Origin: an uncultured Porphyromonas sp.
GTDB taxonomy: Bacteria; Bacteroidota; Bacteroidia; Bacteroidales; Porphyromonadaceae
Direction: 5' to 3'
Length of the DNA: 32,970 bases
NCBI GenBank assembly: GCA_902490315.1
Contig: CABUDK010000010.1
Location: 1 to 32,970, forward strand
The notes beneath the pieces are model-generated. The model saw only the letters and a program-made list of their open reading frames with translations, had not been told where the DNA came from and did not search any database. Shown here piece after piece: positions 15,662-23,277 of the stretch (the stretch's first letter is position 1; each line of letters starts with the position of its first letter). A program made the position numbers and the translations under genes.

Positions 15662-16279
15662 TTACTCATGCAGCAACTCGTCAAAAGCCTCCGCAGCGAT
15701 CGTCTCCGCCGAGAGGAGCGCCGAGACCATCGTGAGGTAGCGTGGCGGATGCCCCTCCTCGCCCCACACCATCGGGATACCCGCTAGTCGCTCTGTGGTG
15801 CCACTCAGGTCGAAGCCCCACGACTCGAGCGACGAGCGCATCTGGTCGGGATGACGGCAAGGATCGCCGGCACTGCGTGTGCAGGCTTGTGGCTGGCAGA
15901 GCCGACAGCGACCAGCCGTAAAGAGCCGACTCCCCGTATGTTGCCGCTCTAGCTGATAGAGGAGCGGGTCGATACGATCCCGCACGGCACCCATCAGGCG
16001 AAAGCAGTAGTCCCCCACCTCGTCAGGCAGACACGCCGCCCACGACTGTTCATCGGGCGTGACACGATGCACGAGGATATGCGCATAGCGGTAGCGTGCT
16101 AGTGCCTCGCGCACATCAAAGGTAAAGGGCGGGCAAGACCAATTGGTCAAGTAAGTGGGACAATGCTCGCACAGAGCGAAGAAGCGATCTGGGTCGAAGT
16201 ACTCCGCCATATAGTCCGCTAGAGGCAACTGACGGAGCGTCCCCTCGATGTGATAAGTTGGCTCAGCGATGCTACCCAT
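15662..16279 (-). CDS. DUF2284 predicted metal-binding protein
   Basis: A 205-residue cysteine-rich protein of the DUF2284 family. The pattern is clear: CEHCPTYLTNWSCPPF near the N-terminus, and near the middle a second cluster, AGRCRLC....CTRSAGDPCRHPDQMRSSLESWGFDL. These cysteines probably bind an iron-sulfur cluster or another metal, by analogy only. I choose ATG 16279 because it gives the overlap ATGGGTAG with the stop of the acyl-CoA synthetase gene (8 bases, good for translational coupling) and the expected N-terminal length; an ATG at 16303 is less likely. Function is unknown. The coupling suggests it is made together with the synthetase. Confidence 0.85.
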   Translation of the reverse strand: MGSIAEPTYHIEGTLRQLPLADYMAEYFDPDRFFALCEHCPTYLTNWSCPPFTFDVREALARYRYAHILVHRVTPDEQSWAACLPDEVGDYCFRLMGAVRDRIDPLLYQLERQHTGSRLFTAGRCRLCQPQACTRSAGDPCRHPDQMRSSLESWGFDLSGTTERLAGIPMVWGEEGHPPRYLTMVSALLSAETIAAEAFDELLHE

Positions 16280-17978
16280 TGGTCTGCGACACCTCAATGC
16301 CATCCTTATATAGGTGTCTCTTAATGCTGCGCTTGGGCGACTTGATGAAGGGAGTCCTCTGCAGAACGAACTTGGTCACCATCTCGTAGGAGCCTAGCTT
16401 AGCATTGAGCTGCTTACGCTGATCTTTGATCTGCTCCCACGCCTCTTCGATAGTTATCCCCGCCTGCTTGGCTGCCAGTTCGTCGGGATAGACAAGAGCC
16501 TCGAGACGGCCATTCTTCTGATAGACCAGACTCTCCGCTACAAAGTGAAGGTTATTGAGCTTCGCCTCGATCTCTTCGGGGTAGATGTTTTGACCATTAG
16601 CCCCTAGGATCATCGTCTTGGAGCGACCAAGGATAAAAAGATTACCCCGCTTGTCCAGACGCCCTAGGTCACCCGTACGCATCCAGCCGTCGGTGGTGAA
16701 GAGGTGCTTATTGATCTCGGGAAGCTTGTTGTAGCCAAGGCAGACGTTGTCACCGCGTACCTGTATCTCACCGACGCCTGGAGCTAGGGGCTGGTCAAAA
16801 TCTTCTGGCACCTCGATGCGTATCTCCATGTGTGGCAGGGCGCGACCCGCAGAGAGTGGCACCCAGTGGCGATGGTTGCTATAAGAGATGAGCGGTGCGC
16901 ACTCGGTCATGCCGTAGCCGACAGTGAGCGGGAAGCCGATACGATGTAGGAAGGCGGCGACCTCCGTAGAGAGTGGCGCCCCCCCGACGATCACCTCGCG
17001 GAAGTTGCCCCCGAGTCCATCGGTGAGCTTCTTGCGGATCACTCGGTAGACCAACTTGCGTAAGAGCGGAATACGTAGGAGCGCCTTGATAGAGGAGCGC
17101 TCTAAGACGGGCACGATAGACTGCTTGTAGATCTTCTCCAAGATGAGTGGCACGGAGATGATCAGCACGGGGCGTATCTCGGCAAAGGCTTTCATCAAGA
17201 TCTTGGGCGAAGGGACCTTGCCTAGGATATGCGTATGGACGCCTATGTAAAGGGCTGCGAGCATGTTGAAGGCACAGCTGTAAGTATGTGCCAGCGGGAG
17301 GAAGCAGATGATCTGCTCGCCGCTATACATGAGGTCGAGCTTCTGCGCATAGAGTGCATTGCCCGCAAGATTGCCCGCAGTGATCAGCACCCCTTTGCTG
17401 AAGCCAGTCGTTCCTGAGGTGTAGTTGATCACGACCAACTCATCATTGTCCACCTCGGGGTAGACGATGTCGGTACGACGGAATCCCTTGGGATAAAAGC
17501 GTGCCACAAAGGGGGCAAAGGGAAGGAGCCGCTTATAGTCGTATGGCATCCCCGAGCGAGCATAGCGCCACGTGATCTTCTTGATGTCGAAGATAGTCTG
17601 CACCATCGGGAGATCCTCCTCAGGATTGAGCTTCGACAAGATGAGATCATCTATAAAGAGGAGCTTCGCCTCGCTATGATTGATGATCGTCTTAGCGTCT
17701 TCGACGTTGAAGTCCTGCAGTATGGGGACGATCACAGCACCGTAAGTGATCGTAGCCATAAAGATGACGCACCAGTGGACCGAGTCAGCGCCCATCAGAG
17801 CGATGCGGTCGCCGCGCTGTATACCGATCTCCTTATATACGTAGTGTAGGTGCGCTATCTGTAGCGCTAAGTCGCGATAAGATATGGTGTAGCCGGTGGC
17901 GTAGTCCGAGAGAGCTGGCTGTCGGAAGTGCTCTCTAAAGCTCGCCTCGTAGGCCTTGATGAGATTGTCTGGATACAT
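16272..17978 (-). CDS. Long-chain acyl-CoA synthetase (AMP-binding enzyme)
   Basis: A 568-residue ANL-superfamily ligase that activates a fatty or other carboxylic acid as an acyl-adenylate and then transfers it to CoA. Motifs are the phosphate loop YTSGTTGFSKG (186-196), GYGMTECAP in the middle, the hinge GWMRTGDLGRLD, and a C-terminal lysine motif KSPKRSIKRHLY carrying the candidate catalytic Lys. The long-chain assignment rests on the FadD-like overall pattern and length; the exact chain specificity cannot be told. Its 3' end overlaps the DUF2284 gene by 8 bases. A -7 box at 18014-18021 lies 36 bases before the start. Confidence 0.9.
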   Translation of the reverse strand: MYPDNLIKAYEASFREHFRQPALSDYATGYTISYRDLALQIAHLHYVYKEIGIQRGDRIALMGADSVHWCVIFMATITYGAVIVPILQDFNVEDAKTIINHSEAKLLFIDDLILSKLNPEEDLPMVQTIFDIKKITWRYARSGMPYDYKRLLPFAPFVARFYPKGFRRTDIVYPEVDNDELVVINYTSGTTGFSKGVLITAGNLAGNALYAQKLDLMYSGEQIICFLPLAHTYSCAFNMLAALYIGVHTHILGKVPSPKILMKAFAEIRPVLIISVPLILEKIYKQSIVPVLERSSIKALLRIPLLRKLVYRVIRKKLTDGLGGNFREVIVGGAPLSTEVAAFLHRIGFPLTVGYGMTECAPLISYSNHRHWVPLSAGRALPHMEIRIEVPEDFDQPLAPGVGEIQVRGDNVCLGYNKLPEINKHLFTTDGWMRTGDLGRLDKRGNLFILGRSKTMILGANGQNIYPEEIEAKLNNLHFVAESLVYQKNGRLEALVYPDELAAKQAGITIEEAWEQIKDQRKQLNAKLGSYEMVTKFVLQRTPFIKSPKRSIKRHLYKDGIEVSQTNG

Positions 17979-18013
17979 AGGTGCTATCTCCTGTTGTGGT
18001 TAAGCGTGTGGCG

Positions 18014-18021
18014 CAAAGTTA
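18014..18021 (-). promoter_or_regulatory. Promoter -7 box of the acyl-CoA synthetase gene
   Basis: The minus strand reads TAACTTTG, identical to the box ahead of fbp. No -33 TTTG is seen at the usual distance. Confidence 0.45.
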
Positions 18022-18072
18022 CGAAATAGAACCCTAACCCTGCTGCTCCTAAAAAACGAATCTCGCCCCCGC

Positions 18073-18109
18073 AAATCTCACCCATAGCTGATTAGTCATA
18101 GGGAGATTT
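18073..18109 (-). other. Hairpin downstream of the LRR gene
   Basis: AAATCTCACCCATAG pairs with CATAGGGAGATTT (one bulged base, 9-base loop). It lies about 85 bases past the stop of the minus-strand LRR gene and upstream of the synthetase promoter. No T-run follows, so termination here is uncertain. Confidence 0.4.
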
Positions 18110-18194
18110 ACGAGGTCGAGAGAAGAGGGAGAGACTCCGCAGAGCTACTGTGCGGGAATCAGTGGAGCGTGTCGGGAGGTTCTTGTCAATCGCA

Positions 18195-19802
18195 TCATCG
18201 GACGATGAGCCATCCGCTATGCTCCTCAGCGATCACAAGATACTTACCAGCAGGATAGCTAGATAGGTCTATCTCGCCCTGTCCTAGGGCATCAGCCTGA
18301 ATGGTTGCTATGCATTTACCCTCCTGCGTATAAACAGAGAAATCGCTGTAAGGCTTGAGACCACATACTCTCGCTAAGTCTCTTGCAGGATTGGGCGTGA
18401 TCGTGAGATTCTGTCTCTTAGTCGGATCAGCTATACTCTTGACACGATGGAATGTAACGGTGACCTCTACATCCTTTGTGACTAGGTAGACCTTGTCTTC
18501 CGTTATATCCTGATCTCCGACTTTGATGCTCTCTAGCTCATAGCCTTCGTTAGGTGTCGCCTCGACCTTTATCTCGGTAGCAAAGGGGATCCGCTCAGGG
18601 TCAGTCACGTCTAGTACTTTTGCTGTGCCGCCCTCTCCGACAGATAGTGTCACGTGGAGGAATGTTGTGTCGCTCCCCTCGTATGGGATGAGATCCTTGG
18701 TCTCAGGGTTGAAGTCGTAGACAGTCCATCCCTTGGCGATTGCCTCTGCGACTTGAGCTTTGAGGATTACGTTTTGCTCTTTGTCGCTATGTGTATTGAC
18801 TGCAACCAGCTTGGCTCCCTCTTTTTGTAGCAAAGATGTCACGAGAGCCTGCATATCGTTGGGGTAGATGCGGTTCTCTATGCACCAGATACTTTTCAAC
18901 TCGGGATTGTGTGACAGATCCATCGTCTTTATCGAGTTGTGCTCTACAGACATCACCTGTAGCTTAGGACAGTGTGACACATCGATCTCTTGTAGCTGGT
19001 TACTCTCAGCGGCTAGCACAGTGAGCTGCTCGAGCTTAGAGAGATCTAGCGAGGAGAGCTCGTTGTTATAGCAGTCCAGTCGTACGAGCTTAGTCTGTGC
19101 AGAGAGGTCTATATCCGTGAGCTTGTTGTTGGCTACGAGTAGCCAGGTGATAGCTACGTTTTTGGCTAGGTCTAGGTGCTCTATATTGTTAGTCCCCAGG
19201 TCTACAACCTTTACGTTGGGACACCCACTCAGATCGATGGTTGGCAGCTTATTGTTGGCAGCCTTGAGCATTGTAAAAGAAGGGTGACTCTCTCCGAGCT
19301 TGAAGCTCTGGAGCTGGTTATCAAAGCAGTAAACCTCGTATAGGCTCTTGCATCTAGATAGATCCAGCTGCTGGAGCTTGTTTTGCTGGCAGTAGAGCGA
19401 CGATAGGCTTGTGTTTTCTCCTATATTCAGTTCTGTGAGCTGATTGCCTGAGCAGTTGAGCGTTTGTAGACATGAGATGCCAGATAGATCTATTGCTGTG
19501 AGCTTAATCTCTTGGCACACCAGGTCGGTTATCTCCCCCATGAGCTTGATGGTAGGCGAGGTCACCGTGTACTGATTGCCTGCGAAGGTTGATTCGCCCG
19601 TGGGCTTGAGGCCCTCGATAATCGGATCTTCCCAATCATCTGTCTCGAAGGAGAGCCAGATAGTGTCTCCAACGGAAGTCTCAGTGGTGAGCACGATCGT
19701 TGGAATGGTAGTCTGTGTCTCATCGCCAGAAGTCTGAGCAGTAGCCAAGAGTGGCAATATCAGAAGCAAGGCACAGAGCAATGTTTTTGTAGCTATTTTC
19801 AT
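18195..19802 (-). CDS. Secreted leucine-rich-repeat protein with T9SS C-terminal sorting domain
   Basis: A 535-residue surface or secreted protein. Signal peptide about 1-22 (LLATAQ). Residues about 102-312 form ten LRR units of 21 (one of 22) residues with the pattern LDLSxCxxLxxLxCxxNxL, resembling internalin-J-like proteins of Porphyromonas. Then comes a beta-rich region (about 385-457; GGTAKV..., ATPNEGYELESIKVGDQDITE) like a bacterial surface repeat. Residues about 462-535 form a type A sorting domain: LTITPNPARDLARV, a FSVYTQEGKCIATI strand, LSSYPAGKYLVIA, and a basic end. It should be exported by the type IX system and attached to the outer surface. A role in adhesion or host contact is inference from the LRR family. 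Confidence 0.92.
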   Translation of the reverse strand: MKIATKTLLCALLLILPLLATAQTSGDETQTTIPTIVLTTETSVGDTIWLSFETDDWEDPIIEGLKPTGESTFAGNQYTVTSPTIKLMGEITDLVCQEIKLTAIDLSGISCLQTLNCSGNQLTELNIGENTSLSSLYCQQNKLQQLDLSRCKSLYEVYCFDNQLQSFKLGESHPSFTMLKAANNKLPTIDLSGCPNVKVVDLGTNNIEHLDLAKNVAITWLLVANNKLTDIDLSAQTKLVRLDCYNNELSSLDLSKLEQLTVLAAESNQLQEIDVSHCPKLQVMSVEHNSIKTMDLSHNPELKSIWCIENRIYPNDMQALVTSLLQKEGAKLVAVNTHSDKEQNVILKAQVAEAIAKGWTVYDFNPETKDLIPYEGSDTTFLHVTLSVGEGGTAKVLDVTDPERIPFATEIKVEATPNEGYELESIKVGDQDITEDKVYLVTKDVEVTVTFHRVKSIADPTKRQNLTITPNPARDLARVCGLKPYSDFSVYTQEGKCIATIQADALGQGEIDLSSYPAGKYLVIAEEHSGWLIVR

Positions 19803-19890
19803 GACTTATTTCTGTTTTAGGTTTGTGTTGTTAGTCGCTTACTTATTGATAAGATCGGAAATTGAATGAGTAACACGAATTATCTACGTG

Positions 19891-19898
19891 CAAATATA
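19891..19898 (-). promoter_or_regulatory. Promoter -7 box of the LRR gene
   Basis: The minus strand reads TATATTTG, matching TAnnTTTG, with a predicted leader of about 80 bases. A TTG (complement of 19922-19924) is 23 bases further upstream, longer than ideal. Confidence 0.45.
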
Positions 19899-19998
19899 CG
19901 TATTTGGATGGTACTATGCTACAAGCATTTATCGGACAAATCTCACCGTGCGGACTCAAGAGTGGTGATATGGCTGCAATCGTGTAGCGGATCTAGAT

Positions 19999-20039
19999 AA
20001 AAAAGGAGCCCAACCGCTGGATAGTGCGATTGAGCTCCT
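19999..20039 (-). terminator. Intrinsic terminator of the outer-membrane barrel gene
   Basis: AGGAGCCCAACCGC (20004-20017) pairs with GCGATTGAGCTCCT (20026-20039), 12 of 14 Watson-Crick pairs, loop of 8. On the minus strand the hairpin is followed by six T. It starts 48 bases after the barrel gene stop. Confidence 0.8.
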
Positions 20040-20086
20040 AGTTGTCTCGTTTTTGACTTTTGTCGGACAGAAATATCTTTAGGACA

Positions 20087-20596
20087 CTAGAAGTTGACCG
20101 AAAAGCCCATGTCCAAGCCTATGCGATGAACTAGGTTTGAGCTTGAGTAGATGCCCATCTTGTAGTCAATTCCAGACCGCCATGCCACACGTGGGGTGAT
20201 GTCGCAAGAGACACCAGCACCGACACCGACGGCACCTCCAACAAAGTTGTAGCCCCCAAAGTTAATCATCTGGAGACCTCCGAAAGCATCCAAAAAGAAG
20301 TTCACAATACTCTTGGAGGGGAAGTAGTAAGTGACCTGTGGCCCGAGTCCGAGGCCTCCTAGTTCACCAGTACCCTCGTAGTGGAGCGTAGCTCCTACGG
20401 AGAGGTTGTCCTTGACGAACCAACCTATAGAAGGGTTCACTAGTACGTTGAAGAGACCAAACCCTCCATAAGCGGCAACAGCCGATAAACTAAAAGTTCC
20501 TGTGACCTCACGACGTCCAGCCGTCCTCTGTGCCTGTAATGTAGATACACTAAGCAGGCTAACGATCAGTGCGATAAGCAGTGTTTTCTGTTTCAT
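20087..20596 (-). CDS. Small outer-membrane beta-barrel protein
   Basis: 169 residues from the ATG at 20596, chosen because it starts a standard signal peptide (MKQKTLLIALIVSLLSVSTLQAQ, cleaved about residue 22); the frame is open further upstream but codes for implausible sequence. The mature part is glycine- and aromatic-rich with alternating strands (LSVGATLHYEG, VTYYFPSKSIVNFFLDAFGG, GAVGVGAGVSCDI) and ends in Phe (FSVNF), the usual end of barrels folded by the BAM machine. It resembles the porin-family/OmpW-like 'outer membrane beta-barrel' class, eight strands at most. It is divergent from the BIG2 lipoprotein gene and has its own promoter and terminator. Function unknown. Confidence 0.85.
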   Translation of the reverse strand: MKQKTLLIALIVSLLSVSTLQAQRTAGRREVTGTFSLSAVAAYGGFGLFNVLVNPSIGWFVKDNLSVGATLHYEGTGELGGLGLGPQVTYYFPSKSIVNFFLDAFGGLQMINFGGYNFVGGAVGVGAGVSCDITPRVAWRSGIDYKMGIYSSSNLVHRIGLDMGFSVNF

Positions 20597-20668
20597 GTTA
20601 CTATGTTGTTTGACGATTAAATGATTTCTCTTCGAGCCTTTCCTAAAAGATCCCTCAAGACTTCGCCG

Positions 20669-20676
20669 CAAACATA
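20669..20676 (-). promoter_or_regulatory. Promoter -7 box of the barrel gene
   Basis: The minus strand reads TATGTTTG, a TAnnTTTG match, about 73 bases ahead of the ATG. It supports the start at 20596, because the longer open frame would begin at or upstream of the transcription start. A -33 box is not clear. Confidence 0.5.
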
Positions 20677-20723
20677 CAAAAAAAAACACTTCCTCCTAAT
20701 AGGCTAACTTCCATATCCAGCTA

Positions 20724-20754
20724 TTGTATTTTTCTTTAATTGTCCGTACATTTG
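20724..20754 (+). promoter_or_regulatory. Promoter of the BIG2 lipoprotein gene
   Basis: TTG at 20724-20726, 20 bases, then TACATTTG at 20747-20754: a good Bacteroidota promoter. The leader would be about 70 bases. Confidence 0.6.
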
Positions 20755-20833
20755 CCTTTGCCTAAAGGTCAGCATATACACTACTGATCTGCGACGACAA
20801 AGATCACATACTAACCACTAAAGTAATATTTCT

Positions 20834-22198
20834 ATGAAACGAATTGCAGTCTTACTCTCATGTGTTGCCCTACTGGCGATAGCCTCTAGCTGTAACAAAC
20901 CCGAGCCAGCTCCTCAGCCCCAACCCCAACCAGTCAACCCAACGAGCATCACCATCAGCCCTACGACGGTTTCTCTCAGCGTGGGTGAGACCCAGCAACT
21001 GACAGCGGTCGTAGAGCCTACAGATCATAACTTCTCCGTGACCTATAGCTCCAACAAGGCTGAGGTAGCTACCGTCGACAACAACGGACTAGTCACAGCT
21101 GTCGCTGAGGGCGAAGCAATGATTACCGCCAAGGTAGGAGACCTCTCAGCTACAGCTAAGGTAACCGTCGAGGGAGCCACCATCTCAGCCGAGCAAGAGC
21201 TACCACTCCTGAACTTTGATCCGAAGAAGGACGAGTCCGAGAAAATTATCGATCCTGAGATCCTAGCCTATGAAGAGAAGCTAGGTCGTCAGCCTCAAGA
21301 GATCAAATACTCTAGCAAGCTATCTATCCCAGGCTTCGTCAATAAAGATTTGTCTGTCATCCCAGCTGTCGCTTATGGTATAGAGATTGAGGAGACAGCT
21401 GATCTCATACTATGCTACAGCAAGGAGCCTGTCGAGAACGCAACGAAGACCAAAGAAATGCTTCGTAAGCTCGGCTTCACCAAGTTTGAGAAGGTCAGGG
21501 TAAGAATCGATGACGATGGGAATACCGTCCCTGGATTCCGCTCACGCAATGACCAGAACAAGGAGATCTCTCTCATAGCTAAGCAGGACGACTCGCACAA
21601 GGACGATTTTGGTACCAGTACGTCTATCGAGATACAGCGTCACTATCTGATTCCTACACAGCATAAGATCCTCGTAAATGCTAAGGATGCGCCCTCTATC
21701 GAAACACTACTCACCAAAGATAGTAAGAAGATTGAGGAGTTTGAAAACACCCTTGGCCTCCGTGTGCTAGAGGAGAGTGAAGAGGGTAGTATCAACCAGC
21801 GCTTCAACACCAAGCCCGAATGTGTCAACAAGACGAACCTGGAGTGGGTACTCTATATACGCACTTCATTCTTCAGCGACAAGCTTTTCATCAAATCGCA
21901 GACCAATGCAGTGGCTGGATATACCGATCTTTACTCTGATGACTTCAAGAATTATCTAGCTAATATTGGCTTTGACAAGAACTACCAAATTATCAAGGAG
22001 ACGGTCATGGCTGAGAACGCTCAGGGCGACGCCTGTATGGGGTATATCGACCTCTTCTTCAACTGTTGCTATCTCCAGTTTGTTCCGAAGGAGAGCATGG
22101 AAGAGATCTACCACGGACCGCAAAGATTCTCACATCGAGCTTTGCAAAGCGGTATGACGGCACTCGATCGCCCCGTCACTTGTCTACTAGACCGATAG
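20834..22198 (+). CDS. BIG2-domain lipoprotein, function unknown
   Basis: 454 residues. The lipoprotein signal ends in IASSC with Cys20, followed by a short Pro/Gln-rich linker. Residues about 36-112 form a bacterial Ig-like group 2 domain: TSITISPTTVSLSVGETQQLTAVVEPTD, then VATVDNNGLVTAVAEGEAMITAKVGDLSATAKVTV. The remaining 340 residues (about 115-454) match nothing I recognise; they are acidic/lysine-rich, with several isolated cysteines (a CC pair near residue 412). The last 25 residues are Arg/His-rich and could be a natural end or an altered tail. It is probably on the outer membrane, possibly surface exposed. A terminator with a palindromic element follows 43 bases after the stop. Confidence 0.8.
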   Translation: MKRIAVLLSCVALLAIASSCNKPEPAPQPQPQPVNPTSITISPTTVSLSVGETQQLTAVVEPTDHNFSVTYSSNKAEVATVDNNGLVTAVAEGEAMITAKVGDLSATAKVTVEGATISAEQELPLLNFDPKKDESEKIIDPEILAYEEKLGRQPQEIKYSSKLSIPGFVNKDLSVIPAVAYGIEIEETADLILCYSKEPVENATKTKEMLRKLGFTKFEKVRVRIDDDGNTVPGFRSRNDQNKEISLIAKQDDSHKDDFGTSTSIEIQRHYLIPTQHKILVNAKDAPSIETLLTKDSKKIEEFENTLGLRVLEESEEGSINQRFNTKPECVNKTNLEWVLYIRTSFFSDKLFIKSQTNAVAGYTDLYSDDFKNYLANIGFDKNYQIIKETVMAENAQGDACMGYIDLFFNCCYLQFVPKESMEEIYHGPQRFSHRALQSGMTALDRPVTCLLDR

Positions 22199-22241
22199 CT
22201 GGTAAGCATTACCCGCCTAAGGGTCATAACAATTAGAATTG

Positions 22242-22279
22242 GTCGCGGGGGAAATGCAAATTTCCTCCGTGACTATTTT
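22242..22279 (+). terminator. Terminator of the BIG2 lipoprotein gene
   Basis: GTCGCGGGGGAAA (22242-22254) pairs with TTTCCTCCGTGAC (22261-22273), 13 bp with two G-U pairs and a 6-base loop, followed by TATTTTTT. The second arm can instead pair with CACGGAGGAAA (22288-22298). Confidence 0.7.
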
Positions 22280-22470
22280 TTATTTTCCACGGAGGAAAGA
22301 GAAAATACTTCGGAGGAATCAAACGATACTTCGGAAGAATCATCTGAAACTTCGGAGGAAATGATTCTCGCCTACGTAGAGAATGAAAAATAGCCTCGTA
22401 GGGATTTGATATTTTCCACGTGGCTATCAGCTGGAGCCCTTTGGTTACTTATTATAATGTGTCAGCTCCT
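22242..22470 (+). repeat. Modular palindromic intergenic element, copy C
   Basis: Order: arms at 22242-22254, 22261-22273 and 22288-22298; three CTTCGG(A/G)(A/G)GAA units starting at 22308, 22329 and 22350 (spacing exactly 21); then hairpins built from CCTACG/CGTAGG and ATAGCC/GGCTAT, ending in CCACGTGGCTATC (22416-22428), close to the end of copy A. At 22452-22470 TTATAATGTGTCAGCTCCT resembles the terminal repeat of the 15109-15470 element. The rest of the gap up to the tRNA holds only small hairpins (for example 22626-22642) and no gene. Confidence 0.65.
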
Positions 22471-22667
22471 CTTGACTTCGCAAGTCTCACGAGGCGCGAC
22501 AACTAGGGGCACACGATCTATGTGTTCGTTAAAGCCATTGTGCTAAGCGACGAGCGCACGAAGTATCTAGACTTACAAGGCTTAGACATCAATGTTTTGA
22601 AAGTTTCACTGCAAAACTTGCGAGACTCAGCGCTCTGCTGAGCAGTATGTGGTGTCGCATTATTTAG

Positions 22668-22675
22668 TACCTTTG
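22668..22675 (+). promoter_or_regulatory. Promoter -7 box of tRNA-Pro
   Basis: TACCTTTG, a TAnnTTTG match, 45 bases ahead of the tRNA. No clear -33 TTTG. Confidence 0.45.
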
Positions 22676-22719
22676 CAGTCGCAAGTAGGGGCTAGTCGCC
22701 ATGGGGCGGTAGTCACTAT

Positions 22720-22792
22720 CGGGATGTAGCACAGTTGGTAGCGCGCCACGTTCGGGACGTGGAGGTCGGAAGTTCGAGTCTTCTCATCCCGA
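22720..22792 (+). tRNA. tRNA-Pro (anticodon CGG)
   Basis: A 73-base cloverleaf: acceptor CGGGATG/CATCCCG, D arm with AGTTGGTA loop, anticodon stem CCACG/CGTGG with loop TTCGGGA (anticodon CGG, reading CCG proline codons), variable AGGTC, T arm GGAAG-TTCGAGT-CTTCT, discriminator A. It closely follows the layout of bacterial tRNA-Pro. The 3' CCA is not encoded and must be added by the CCA enzyme. A terminator follows at once. Confidence 0.96.
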
Positions 22793-22796
22793 CTCA

Positions 22797-22834
22797 AGGT
22801 GATAGTCGAAGTAGTTCGGCTGTCACCTTTTTTT
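22797..22834 (+). terminator. Terminator of tRNA-Pro
   Basis: AGGTGATAG pairs with CTGTCACCT (one G-U), with an inner TCGAA/TTCGG stem, followed by seven T. Confidence 0.85.
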
Positions 22835-22839
22835 CTTTG

Positions 22840-23181
22840 CACAGGTTGGCTAGGACAGCTCTTTCCAACGTTGGAACTAAAGAATTCTCCTCGTGGAACT
22901 AAAAGCAACACAGAGATTCGCCTTTATGCAACAGTCTCATATGGAGTTCAACACGATACAAAGAGCGTAGATAAACGACCCGATCGATGGCGATGCACAG
23001 ATATGTGAGGGCGGGCGGTCGTCCGTTGTAGAGCCCCAAGACGAGTATTAAGTCAAAGTACTGACACTGTCACCTTTGACACAGCGGACGCACAGATCAT
23101 GTGTCCCTACATGTCGCTACACATCAGCATGTTGGACTTGTTTGTAATGAGATTTGCGGGGACTAGAGCTCTACCCTCTTT
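22840..23181. other. Gene-free stretch upstream of the yitT-family gene
   Basis: No coding sequence is supported; open frames here have no recognisable product. It holds the palindrome CCAACGTTGG (22863-22872), and a nested pair: TGACACTGTCA (23062-23072) inside GTCAAAG/CTTTGAC arms (23052-23058 with 23074-23080). Confidence 0.45.
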
Positions 23182-23212
23182 TTTGTGTCAGTCTTCTTTT
23201 TTGCTACCTTTG
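23182..23212 (+). promoter_or_regulatory. Promoter of the yitT-ricT-gldH operon
   Basis: TTTG at 23182-23185, 19 bases, then TACCTTTG at 23205-23212: the best match in the window to the Bacteroidota consensus. The leader is about 60 bases to ATG 23278, which also supports that start over the TTG at 23227. Confidence 0.7.
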
Positions 23213-23277
23213 TGTAACTTCTGAGTTTGGTGTCGTGGGACGTGTTCCCTCTTCGCCAAATAATAAACTTGTCACTC

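Noticed and set aside
20597..20689. 31-residue N-terminal extension of the outer-membrane barrel
   Set aside because: It would precede a normal signal peptide, is rich in Arg/Lys and covers the -7 box at 20669-20676.
22120..22198. Possible frameshift at the end of the BIG2 lipoprotein gene
   Set aside because: The tail is odd (Arg/His-rich) but I found no alternative frame that continues a recognisable domain, so I left it as a finding to check rather than a pseudogene call.
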